Under the pieces are notes generated by a model, which was not told the DNA's origin, did not search any database, and saw only the letters and a program-made list of their open reading frames with translations. DNA of 10,364 nt from Gammaproteobacteria bacterium (GTDB lineage Bacteria; Pseudomonadota; Gammaproteobacteria; Arenicellales; DRJH01), in NCBI GenBank assembly GCA_011052285.1, contig DRJH01000425.1:1-10364 (forward strand). The letters are read 5' to 3'. Below, piece by piece: positions 1-7,059 of this stretch. The stretch's first letter is position 1. Every line of letters begins with the position of its first letter. The translations under genes were made by a program, and so were the position numbers.

Positions 1-2559
1 CTGTTCCGCATCAGGATGCAAAAACTGCATGGACTCTTCTGCCGGCCGCTGACCATAGTGATCAACCTCCTCCTCAGCTGCACGAATTTCCATGCGTGAC
101 AGTACTGAAATTGCCTCAACCCGAACACTGTCGAGCATGGCGCTGAACAGTTCGAAAGCCTCGCGCTTAAACTCCTGTTTCGGATCCTTTTGTGCATAAC
201 CTCGCAAGTGAATGCCCTGACGCAGATGATCCATATTGGCCAGATGTTCACGCCACTGGCCGTCAAGCACTTGCAACATCACCGCTTTTTCAAGATGTTG
301 CATCACCTCATCACCGTAGCGTTGTCTCTTTTCCGCGTAGGCTGTCGAGACAGCCTGCTGTAAACGTTCCCGCAAGTGCTCCTCATTTAGTTGATCATCA
401 TCTTCCAACCACTGCCGAGCGGGGATCGTAAGCGCAAATCTTTCAAGAAAATCATTTTCCAGACCATCCAGGTCCCATTGTTCCTCGAGGGTTTGGGGTG
501 CGATACTTTGGTTGATCACCTGAGCAACCACTTCGGTACGGATCTGAGCGATGAAATCGCTAATTTCCTCCGATTCCATGAAGTGATTGCGTTGCTGATA
601 CACTACTTTTCGCTGCTCATTGGCAACATCATCATATTCAAGCAATTGTTTGCGGATGTCGAAGTTTCGCCCTTCAATCTTTTTCTGGGCATTTTCAATC
701 GCTCGCGTCACCCAGGTATGTTCAATTGCCTCGCCTTCCTCCATTCCCAATTTCTGCATTAACGAAGAAATCCGCTCGGAACCGAAGATCCTCATCAAAT
801 TGTCTTCCATGGAAACGTAAAAGCGACTCCTCCCGGGATCCCCTTGACGTCCGGAACGCCCTCGTAGCTGATTATCCACCCGCCGGGATTCATTACGCTC
901 GGTACCGACAACAAACAAACCACCCGCTTTAATCACCGCTTCATGACGCTGTTGCCACTGTTGTCTACGATCTTCAGCCTCAGCCTCGTCGGTCACTTCG
1001 GCCAACTCCATTTCCAGATTACCGCCTAGCACGATATCGGTACCTCGACCGGCCATATTGGTGGCAATCGTGACCGCACCCGGGCGTCCCGCCTGGGCGA
1101 TGATCTGCGCTTCACTTTCATGGTGCTTGGCATTTAGCACCTGGTGCTGGATCGACTCTTTATTGAGGAGTCCTGACAGGTATTCGGAAGATTCAACCGA
1201 CGCGGTACCCACCAGTGCGGGCTGTTGGCGCTCGCGGCAATCCTGTATAGTTTCGAAAATAGCATGGTACTTTTCCTTCTGGGTACGATAGACCAGATCC
1301 GACATATCTTCGCGAATCATCTCCACATTGGTCGGAACAACAACGACCTCAAGTCCATAGATTTGATGGAACTCTACCGATTCGGTGTCTGCAGTGCCGG
1401 TCATGCCGGATAATTTATCGTATAAACGAAAATAATTCTGAAAGGTAATCGAAGCTAGTGTCTGGTTTTCCTGCTGTACTTCCACCCCCTCCTTAGCTTC
1501 CACCGCCTGATGCAAACCTTCGGACCAACGCCGACCCGACATCATACGACCGGTAAACTCATCGATGATGGCGATCTGGCCGTTATGGATCATGTAATCC
1601 ACATCCCTGGCAAACAGGGTGTGAGCTCGCAATGCGGCATTGACATGATGCATTAACGCAATATTACCTACTTCATAAAGGCTCGAATTCTCACCCAGCA
1701 AACCGATCTCCAGCAATTTTTTCTCGGCTTGTTCCTGGCCCTCCTCCGTCAGAAATACTTGCCTGGCCTTTTCATCCACAGAATAATCACCTGGACCATC
1801 TTCGTCCTCCTGCTTGGTCAGCTGCGGGATAATTTTGTCAATTTTGTTGTACAGGTCAGTATCACCTTCAGCTGGACCTGAGATAATCAATGGTGTGCGG
1901 GCTTCATCAATCAGGATCGAATCCACCTCATCGACAATGGCAAAATACAGAGCCCGCTGCACTCGCTCTTCACCGGAAAAAGCCATGTTATCGCGCAGAT
2001 AATCAAACCCGAATTCATTATTCGTCCCATAAGTGATATCTGCCGCATAAGCAACACGCTTGCTCTCATTGTCCTGCCCGGACAGAATCACCCCGACAGA
2101 CAGCCCCAGAAACTCGTGTATCTTGCCCATCCATGCGGCATCACGACTGGCCAAATAATCATTGACCGTGATGATATGTACCGATTGGCCAGTCAAGGCA
2201 TTGAGATAGGCTGGCAAGGTGGCGACCAGGGTCTTGCCTTCACCCGTTCGCATTTCGGCAATCTGGCCGTTATGCAAGACCATACCGCCGACCATCTGCA
2301 CATCAAAATGACGCATCTTCAGAACACGAACCGATGCTTCACGGACCACTGCAAAAGCCTCCGGCAACAGACTCTCGAGCGTATCACTACCGGCTTGCAA
2401 ACGCTCTTTAAACTCGCCGGTCTTGTCCCGCAACGCGGTATCATCCAGCGCTGCCAGACCATCTTCAAAAGCATTGATCTGGTCCACGTGTTTTTGCATG
2501 CGCTTGATCAGGCGCTGGTTTCTGCTACCAAAAACTTTGGTTATAACGTTTCCTATCAT
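1..2559 (-). CDS. secA: SecA preprotein translocase ATPase, C-terminal tail cut by window edge
   Basis: SecA is the ATPase motor that pushes unfolded preproteins through the SecYEG channel at the inner membrane. 853 codons are visible from the ATG at 2559-2557; E. coli SecA is 901 residues, so about 50 remain outside, including the expected C-terminal zinc-binding tail. Visible marks are the Walker A motif (MRTGEGKT, residues 103-110), the Walker B/DEAD-type DEVD (210-213), the second helicase-fold motif NMAGRGTDIVLGG (501-513), and the arginine-finger motif QLRGRSGRQG (564-573). The helical-scaffold/two-helix-finger stretch LRQGIHLRGYAQKDP (779-793) has Tyr788 where E. coli has the tip tyrosine. 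I found no frameshift or stop along the gene. The start matches the family N-terminus (MIGNVITKVFGSRN), but the Shine-Dalgarno is weak (AGGT about 13 nt upstream). The gene is divergent from dciA, and no SecM-like secretion monitor is recognisable upstream. Confidence 0.98.
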   Translation of the reverse strand, partial: MIGNVITKVFGSRNQRLIKRMQKHVDQINAFEDGLAALDDTALRDKTGEFKERLQAGSDTLESLLPEAFAVVREASVRVLKMRHFDVQMVGGMVLHNGQIAEMRTGEGKTLVATLPAYLNALTGQSVHIITVNDYLASRDAAWMGKIHEFLGLSVGVILSGQDNESKRVAYAADITYGTNNEFGFDYLRDNMAFSGEERVQRALYFAIVDEVDSILIDEARTPLIISGPAEGDTDLYNKIDKIIPQLTKQEDEDGPGDYSVDEKARQVFLTEEGQEQAEKKLLEIGLLGENSSLYEVGNIALMHHVNAALRAHTLFARDVDYMIHNGQIAIIDEFTGRMMSGRRWSEGLHQAVEAKEGVEVQQENQTLASITFQNYFRLYDKLSGMTGTADTESVEFHQIYGLEVVVVPTNVEMIREDMSDLVYRTQKEKYHAIFETIQDCRERQQPALVGTASVESSEYLSGLLNKESIQHQVLNAKHHESEAQIIAQAGRPGAVTIATNMAGRGTDIVLGGNLEMELAEVTDEAEAEDRRQQWQQRHEAVIKAGGLFVVGTERNESRRVDNQLRGRSGRQGDPGRSRFYVSMEDNLMRIFGSERISSLMQKLGMEEGEAIEHTWVTRAIENAQKKIEGRNFDIRKQLLEYDDVANEQRKVVYQQRNHFMESEEISDFIAQIRTEVVAQVINQSIAPQTLEEQWDLDGLENDFLERFALTIPARQWLEDDDQLNEEHLRERLQQAVSTAYAEKRQRYGDEVMQHLEKAVMLQVLDGQWREHLANMDHLRQGIHLRGYAQKDPKQEFKREAFELFSAMLDSVRVEAISVLSRMEIRAAEEEVDHYGQRPAEESMQFLHPDAEQ

Positions 2560-2771
2560 CTACACTGTCAACCTGACTATACGCTGCTTGTTAAATACCA
2601 ACCGTTGTACCCAGGAGGCTGTCCCGGCTCGGTGGCAAACACTATGCGGTCAATTCTGTAGTCAATTCCCAGGGGGTTAACACCACAGGCTTGCGGCCGG
2701 TCGCTATGATACCCCAGGAGAACAGGAATCGTAACGTAGGCAGGCCGCTTTGCAGGTCTTTTTTCCAGAAT

Positions 2772-2800
2772 TTGAGGTGAATACTTGTGGTATGTAACAT
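2772..2800 (+). promoter_or_regulatory. Candidate sigma70-type promoter for dciA
   Basis: A TTGAGG hexamer (2772-2777) and a TAACAT hexamer (2795-2800) are separated by 17 bp, each matching the sigma70 consensus at 4 of 6 positions. Transcription would start near 2807, about 15 nt before the dciA ATG. It lies in the 262-bp divergent spacer between secA and dciA, where promoters for both directions are expected. The prediction is by eye; I found no equally good candidate for secA on the other strand. Confidence 0.35.
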
Positions 2801-2821
2801 AAATCATGATGATCTTTTGCC

Positions 2822-3262
2822 ATGACTAGGCGGGGCGACTTCAAGCCATTTACCCAATGGCTTTCTAACTGGGATCAAAATGCCCGGGAAGTACTTACTA
2901 CACTACAACAATTGACGGTACAGTGGACCCGGATTTGTGACGACCAACTCGCCTTACACTGTCGGCCGCTGTGGATCCGCAATTATCAGCTGAGTATTGA
3001 GGCAGATTCAGCGCTTTGGGCCAACCGCATCCATCATAGCCGGGCCATGTTGCTGACTCGGCTTCACACATTGGGGTTTGCCGATATCCGGGGGGTGGAA
3101 GCCAAGGTGCGGCCCGCAACACTGACACGTCAACCGGTTTCCAGCAAAGAGTCCGTGAGTACAGAGGTCATTCAGGACATGCGCACTCTGGCTGCTTCCA
3201 TTCAGGACCCGACACTGCGTAACGCCTTGTTGCGACTGGCACTCACTGTCGAACACAAATAG
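2822..3262 (+). CDS. dciA: DciA/DUF721 family protein, probable replicative helicase loader
   Basis: This 146-residue protein fits the DUF721 family (PF05258), now known as DciA, which loads the replicative helicase DnaB in the many bacteria lacking phage-derived DnaC/DnaI loaders. The diagnostic core runs from about residue 22 to 97: a helix, then W-T-R-I-C-D-D-Q-L-A-L-H-C-R-P-L (35-50), then the hydrophobic strand and LSIEADSALWANRI (57-70), ending in the LLTRLHTLGF helix (77-86). A polar linker and a second helix (about 121-143) follow. The start at 2822 is forced, because an in-frame stop lies 12 nt upstream; its Shine-Dalgarno is poor. It is the only plus-strand gene here, divergent from secA and convergent with lpxC, a neighbourhood where gammaproteobacterial dciA is often found. 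The function is inferred from the family; the sequence is diverged and short. Confidence 0.82.
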   Translation: MTRRGDFKPFTQWLSNWDQNAREVLTTLQQLTVQWTRICDDQLALHCRPLWIRNYQLSIEADSALWANRIHHSRAMLLTRLHTLGFADIRGVEAKVRPATLTRQPVSSKESVSTEVIQDMRTLAASIQDPTLRNALLRLALTVEHK

Positions 3263-3282
3263 TGTAGCTATCGTAAGGGCGG

Positions 3283-3307
3283 CAGGCTCCTATTCCCGAA
3301 CAGCCTG
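3283..3307 (+). terminator. Weak candidate hairpin downstream of dciA
   Basis: The inverted hexamers CAGGCT (3283-3288) and AGCCTG (3302-3307) can pair around a 13-nt loop, 20 bp after the dciA stop codon. No T-run follows directly, so this is not a convincing intrinsic terminator. The right arm also touches the left end of the MITE-like element, so the pairing could be a by-product of that insertion. Confidence 0.2.
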
Positions 3308-3448
3308 GCAGATTGTTGAAAAAGTCTCAGGTGAGTGCGAGATAAGGCAATAATTCAAGAAAAAGCGCAGTGCACAGGCAGGTATAGGCGTGTTGAGCGG
3401 ATTAGTAACACCGTACATCGTGCCGCAGAGCTTTTTGCAACGACCTGC
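3308..3448. mobile_element. MITE-like element with imperfect terminal inverted repeats
   Basis: The 141-bp stretch between the convergent ends of dciA and lpxC is bounded by inverted repeats. The left end (3308-3328) and the reverse complement of the right end (3428-3448) match at 16 of 21 positions around a shared core of GCAG-n-T-n-GTTG followed by an A-run. The alignment improves with a one-base gap and extends outward by CT on each side. There is no coding capacity, so any element would be non-autonomous. I do not see a clear target-site duplication; the flanks are TG on the left and TA on the right. The right end supplies the G of the lpxC TAG stop (3448-3450). By position it might also help end transcription from both sides. 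Assigning it to a named family needs a repeat search. Confidence 0.5.
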
Positions 3449-4362
3449 TAGAAGGCTGCAGCCGCCTGACCCGCTAATAACGAGGGCGCCAGATCCGGGT
3501 CCTGAAACGACTTCAACTCCCAGACGCGCTGATCGGCCATCACTTCTCGCAACAACCGATTATTGAGGGCATGACCAGACTTGTGAGCACTGAATTCCCC
3601 AATCAGCGGATGGCCCAGTAAGTACAGGTCACCGATGGCATCCAACACCTTGTGTTTGACAAACTCATCCCGATAGCGCAGCCCATCTTCATTCAGGATA
3701 TGATAAGAATCAACGACGATAGCATTGTCGAGACTACCACCTTGCGCCAGTCCAACGTTGCGCAAGGCTTCCAGATCCTGCATAAAACCGAAGGTCCGAG
3801 CCCGGCTGATTTCCTTGACGAAGGAGGTGGTGGAGAAGTCAACGGAAGCAACCTGCTCGGTATCCTTGAAGATTGGGTGGTCAAAATCAATCGAAAAACT
3901 GACCTTAAACCCCTCAAAAGGGGCAAATCGGACCCATTTATCCCCTTCACGAACCTCAAATGGTTTTTTAATGCGAAAAAATTGCTTGGGAGTTGCCTGG
4001 GTGGCCACCCCTGCAGACTGAATCAGAAAAACAAACGGCCCGGCACTACCGTCCATAATCGGCACTTCCGGGGCCGTCAGATCGACATAGGCGTTGTCGA
4101 TCCCCAACCCGGCAAATGCCGACATCAGGTGCTCCACGGTGGAGATTTTCACTCCTTCGGCTTCAATGGTGGTGGACAGGCGGGTATCGGTGACATTTTC
4201 AGGACAAGCTTTGACATCGACAGCGGGGTCGAGATCTGTACGTCGAAACACGATACCGGTATTGACCGCCGCCGGCCGTAACGTCAGGTAGACCTTCTCA
4301 CCGGTATGCAAACCGACACCAGTCGCCCGAATGACGTTTTTAAGCGTCTTTTGTTGAATCAT
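3448..4362 (-). CDS. lpxC: UDP-3-O-acyl-N-acetylglucosamine deacetylase LpxC
   Basis: LpxC is the zinc amidase that removes the acetyl group from UDP-3-O-acyl-GlcNAc, the committed and regulated step of lipid A synthesis in the cytoplasm. The 304-residue product is full length (E. coli 305). The zinc ligands are seen as His79 in STVEHLMSAF (74-83) and His237 and Asp241 in EFVKHKVLDAIGDL (233-246). Glu78, Thr190 (RARTFGF) and the catalytic His264 (KSGHALNNRLL, 261-271) are in place. The ATG start gives the usual N-terminus MIQQKTLKN; the Shine-Dalgarno is weak (AGAG near -12). It lies 151 bp after ftsZ, leaving room for its own promoter. Its stop codon borders the MITE-like element, but the C-terminus has normal length, so the protein does not appear truncated. 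Confidence 0.98.
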   Translation of the reverse strand: MIQQKTLKNVIRATGVGLHTGEKVYLTLRPAAVNTGIVFRRTDLDPAVDVKACPENVTDTRLSTTIEAEGVKISTVEHLMSAFAGLGIDNAYVDLTAPEVPIMDGSAGPFVFLIQSAGVATQATPKQFFRIKKPFEVREGDKWVRFAPFEGFKVSFSIDFDHPIFKDTEQVASVDFSTTSFVKEISRARTFGFMQDLEALRNVGLAQGGSLDNAIVVDSYHILNEDGLRYRDEFVKHKVLDAIGDLYLLGHPLIGEFSAHKSGHALNNRLLREVMADQRVWELKSFQDPDLAPSLLAGQAAAAF

Positions 4363-4392
4363 AGTTTAAGACTCTGTGAGGTATACGGTATT

Positions 4393-4422
4393 TTTATCGC
4401 TCTTGACGGGTTATCTACGCAA
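4393..4422 (-). promoter_or_regulatory. Candidate promoter for lpxC in the ftsZ-lpxC spacer
   Basis: On the minus strand, TTGCGT (4422-4417) and GATAAA (4398-4393) are 18 bp apart. They match the sigma70 hexamers at 3 and 4 of 6 positions, with a predicted start about 24 nt before the lpxC ATG. The spacer is clearly AT-rich compared with the flanking genes, as expected of a promoter region. The -35 match is poor, so this remains a candidate. Confidence 0.3.
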
Positions 4423-4470
4423 CCCCTTCTCGAACCACAGATCCTACACGAAATTTACCATTTTGAATAT

Positions 4471-4490
4471 CCTATTTATTCCCATTTATT
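4471..4490. repeat. Tandem 10-bp repeat in the ftsZ-lpxC spacer
   Basis: Two adjacent copies, CCTATTTATT and CCCATTTATT, differ at one base (on the minus strand GAATAAATGG-type units, read in register about one helical turn apart). They sit 109 bp upstream of the lpxC start and 24 bp after the ftsZ stop. A regulator site is possible, but AT-rich chance repetition is equally plausible. Confidence 0.4.
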
Positions 4491-4513
4491 CTAAAATTTT
4501 CACAATGACCCCA

Positions 4514-5710
4514 TCAGTCAGCCCTTCGATTACGCAAAAAGGCCGGAATTTCGAAACGTTCCGCATCATTGTCATCATAAGGTCCGCACTGTGCTCGCTC
4601 ACTGCTGGTACGTACCGCAGCTGGATTTGACCGGATTACAGCTGGCACATCGAGACTGGCGAAATCAGCACCAACTGCTGCAGCACCACCTTGTAACACC
4701 CGGTAAGTGCTCGTGGTTTTTACATGCTCTTTTGTGGGTAGCTCTTGTTTTTTACTCTCACCAATACCAGTCGCAACCAGGGTAACCCGCATTTCATCGG
4801 TCATCTCTTCATCCACCGCTGTACCAATAATAATCATGGCATCATCACAAGCATACTCTTTAACCACCTCACCAATATCAGTAAATTCTGTCAATCCGAG
4901 ATCCGGGCCTGCAGTCACATTTACCAAAATTCCTCGTGCTCCGGAAATGTCGATATCCTCCAGTAGCGGACTTGAGACAGCCGATCGTGCCGCCTCAGTG
5001 GCACGATCCTTACCGCTGGCAACCGCTGAACCCATCATGGCCATACCCGTTTCGGACATGACGGTCCGCACATCGGCAAAATCAATGTTAATCATCCCCG
5101 GGTGCGTGATGAGATCGGAGATACCGTGCACGGCATTAAACAATACCTGATTCGCTGCGACAAAAGCATTTTGCAGAGTAATCTGCTTAGCTAACACATG
5201 GGTCAGTTTTTCATTCGGAATGGTAATCAAAGAATCCACCACACGGGTCAGTTCCGTAATCCCAGCTTCGGCAATCTGCATCCGGCGACTGCCCTCAAAG
5301 GCAAACGGCTTGGTCACCACTGCCACGGTCAAAATGCCCTGCTCTTTGGCCAGCTGGGCGATCACCGGTGCCGCTCCGGTCCCCGTACCGCCACCCATTC
5401 CTGCGGTAATAAATACCATGTCTGAATCGGCCAGTGCCTCGGCGATTCGATCTCGATTTTCCATCGCAGCCTGTCGTCCGATATCCGGATTTGCACCTGC
5501 TCCCAAACCACGGGTCAAGGCTTCGCCAAGCTGTAATGATGCCGGTGCCAAAGTCCTGTTCAAAACCTTGATATCGGTGTTGGCGCTAATGAACTCAACG
5601 CCTTCGATACCACACTCCACCATATAATCGACCGCATTGCAGCCACCACCACCCACACCCACCACCTTAATCACTTCCTGCTGTCCAACTGGACTGACTA
5701 ACTCGAACAT
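4514..5710 (-). CDS. ftsZ: Cell division GTPase FtsZ
   Basis: FtsZ is the tubulin-like GTPase that forms the Z-ring at midcell. The product is 398 residues (E. coli 383). The tubulin signature GGGTGTG lies at 106-112, the N-terminal nucleotide-binding GGGGCNAV at 20-27, and the T7 synergy loop NIDFAD at 208-213 carries the catalytic acidic residues. After the globular core (to about 316) comes a low-complexity linker and the conserved C-terminal peptide with IPAFLR (388-393), which binds FtsA and ZipA; the tail is short and basic. The ATG is fixed by a very strong GGAGGTG Shine-Dalgarno 4 nt upstream. The gene follows ftsA after a 93-bp gap, the largest inside this part of the cluster. FtsZ is made in excess over FtsA in known bacteria, which fits the strong ribosome-binding site. 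Confidence 0.99.
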   Translation of the reverse strand: MFELVSPVGQQEVIKVVGVGGGGCNAVDYMVECGIEGVEFISANTDIKVLNRTLAPASLQLGEALTRGLGAGANPDIGRQAAMENRDRIAEALADSDMVFITAGMGGGTGTGAAPVIAQLAKEQGILTVAVVTKPFAFEGSRRMQIAEAGITELTRVVDSLITIPNEKLTHVLAKQITLQNAFVAANQVLFNAVHGISDLITHPGMINIDFADVRTVMSETGMAMMGSAVASGKDRATEAARSAVSSPLLEDIDISGARGILVNVTAGPDLGLTEFTDIGEVVKEYACDDAMIIIGTAVDEEMTDEMRVTLVATGIGESKKQELPTKEHVKTTSTYRVLQGGAAAVGADFASLDVPAVIRSNPAAVRTSSERAQCGPYDDNDAERFEIPAFLRNRRAD

Positions 5711-5714
5711 ATTC

Positions 5715-5721
5715 CACCTCC
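5715..5721 (-). promoter_or_regulatory. Strong Shine-Dalgarno of ftsZ
   Basis: GGAGGTG lies 4 nt upstream of the ftsZ ATG. It is the same heptamer at the same distance as in front of murC, whereas murB, ftsQ, dciA and lpxC have weak or unclear sites. It fixes the ftsZ start and suggests high initiation independent of upstream coupling. Confidence 0.85.
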
Positions 5722-5803
5722 GGTCTTGTTGCCCATCAATAAATCACCACTGTCACCGTACTGCCCAACCTTTTTACTCCCAAACACCACCATCTTGATC
5801 ACG

Positions 5804-7057
5804 CTAAAACCCTCCCCGAAACCAGGAGCGCATGCGTTCCCACACCGAATGCAGGCGCAAAGGTCTGGCTGGCGCCTGATTGCGTTCCCGCTCACGCAAT
5901 TCCTTGCCAAAAAGGATGAGGCCAACTCCGGTTGAATACACCGGATTGCGGATGACTTCACTCAAGCCACCCACATACTGTGGCACCCCGACCCGTACCG
6001 GCATATGAAAGACCTCTTCAGCCAGTTCCACCATGCCGTACATCTTGCTGCTGCCACCGGTCAGTACCACACCGGCACCCAATATATCTTCAAAACCACT
6101 ACGCCGAAGTTCAGCCAAAGCCAGCCCGAAGAGCTCTTCAACCCGAGGTTCGATCACTTCGGCCAGCGTCTGGTGAGAAAGTTTTCGCGACGGTCGATCA
6201 CCGACACTCGGGGTGTCAATCATGTCCTCATGATTGGTCAACTGAATCAGAGCGCAACCGAACCGCTTCTTGATATCTTCGGCCGCATGAGAGGGTGTAC
6301 GCAATGCTACAGCGATATCATTGGTCACCTGGTCACCGGCAATAGGAATAACGGCGGTATGCCGGATCGCTCCTTCGGTAAAAACAGCCATATCCGTGGT
6401 CCCGCCTCCGATATCAATCATGCAGATACCCAGGTCTTTTTCGTCCTCGGTGAGCACCGAACAACTCGAACCCAGCTGTTCGAGTATCAGGCTATCGACT
6501 TCCAAACCACAGCGATGAATACATTTGACAATATTTTGGGCCGCACTGACCGCCCCGGAGACGATGTGCACCCGTGTTTCCAGGCGGATTCCGCACATGC
6601 CGATTGGCTCACGAATCCCTTCCTGTCCGTCAATAATGAACTCCTGGGGAATCACATGCAGGATTCGTTGGTCATTGGGTATCGCCAGGGCCTTGGCTGC
6701 CTCGATAACCCGATCGATGTCATCCTGGCGCACTTCCCGATCACGAATCGCCACCACACCGTGGGAATTCATACTACTGATATGGGAGCCGGCGATACCG
6801 GCATACACCGAGTCAATCTGACAACCAGCCATCAACTCGGCTTCTTCGATTGCCCGTTGCATCGATAGCACTGTGGACTCGATATTGGCCACTACGCCAC
6901 GGCGCAATCCCTTGGCAGGATGATGGCCGGTACCAATGATCTCGACCTTACCATCGGCAGAAACTTCTCCGACAATCGCTAATATTTTCGAAGTACCGAC
7001 ATCCAGACCAACGATCAGCCGTTCGTCTGCATTACGATTTCGATGCTTTTTCACCAT
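5804..7057 (-). CDS. ftsA: Cell division protein FtsA (actin-like membrane anchor)
   Basis: FtsA is an actin-fold ATP-binding protein that tethers FtsZ filaments to the inner membrane and recruits later divisome proteins. From the ATG at 7057 it has 417 residues (E. coli 420). Actin-family motifs are phosphate-1 GLDVGTSK (17-24), phosphate-2 DIGGGTTD (215-222) and the adenosine motif LTGGSS (332-337). The FtsA-specific 1C (SHS2) domain lies at about 84-160. The C-terminus ends in an amphipathic membrane-targeting helix, VWERMRSWFRGGF (405-417). The open frame reaches further upstream to 7174, but those 39 codons lie inside ftsQ and do not resemble FtsA. The chosen ATG has an AAAGG ribosome-binding site 6 nt upstream. 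It starts 2 bp after the ftsQ stop, so the two are probably translationally coupled. Confidence 0.98.
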   Translation of the reverse strand: MVKKHRNRNADERLIVGLDVGTSKILAIVGEVSADGKVEIIGTGHHPAKGLRRGVVANIESTVLSMQRAIEEAELMAGCQIDSVYAGIAGSHISSMNSHGVVAIRDREVRQDDIDRVIEAAKALAIPNDQRILHVIPQEFIIDGQEGIREPIGMCGIRLETRVHIVSGAVSAAQNIVKCIHRCGLEVDSLILEQLGSSCSVLTEDEKDLGICMIDIGGGTTDMAVFTEGAIRHTAVIPIAGDQVTNDIAVALRTPSHAAEDIKKRFGCALIQLTNHEDMIDTPSVGDRPSRKLSHQTLAEVIEPRVEELFGLALAELRRSGFEDILGAGVVLTGGSSKMYGMVELAEEVFHMPVRVGVPQYVGGLSEVIRNPVYSTGVGLILFGKELRERERNQAPARPLRLHSVWERMRSWFRGGF

Positions 7058-7059
7058 AT

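Noticed and set aside
2574..2579. TATAGT as a -10 element for secA on the minus strand
   Set aside because: No acceptable -35 lies at 16-18 bp; the nearest TTG-containing hexamer is only 14 bp away.
2116..2661. 181-codon plus-strand open frame
   Set aside because: It is mostly antisense to the start of secA, including the Walker A region, and has no recognisable domain.
3428..3448. T-run near the lpxC stop as an intrinsic terminator
   Set aside because: On the lpxC transcript the run is A rather than U, and no GC-rich stem precedes a U-run. It is better explained as part of the inverted repeat end.
3652..4281. 209-codon plus-strand open frame
   Set aside because: It is antisense to lpxC, which is clear and full length; there is no family similarity in the product.
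6005..6868. 287-codon plus-strand open frame
   Set aside because: It is fully antisense to ftsA, whose motifs are all intact, and its translation resembles no family. It is a codon-bias shadow.
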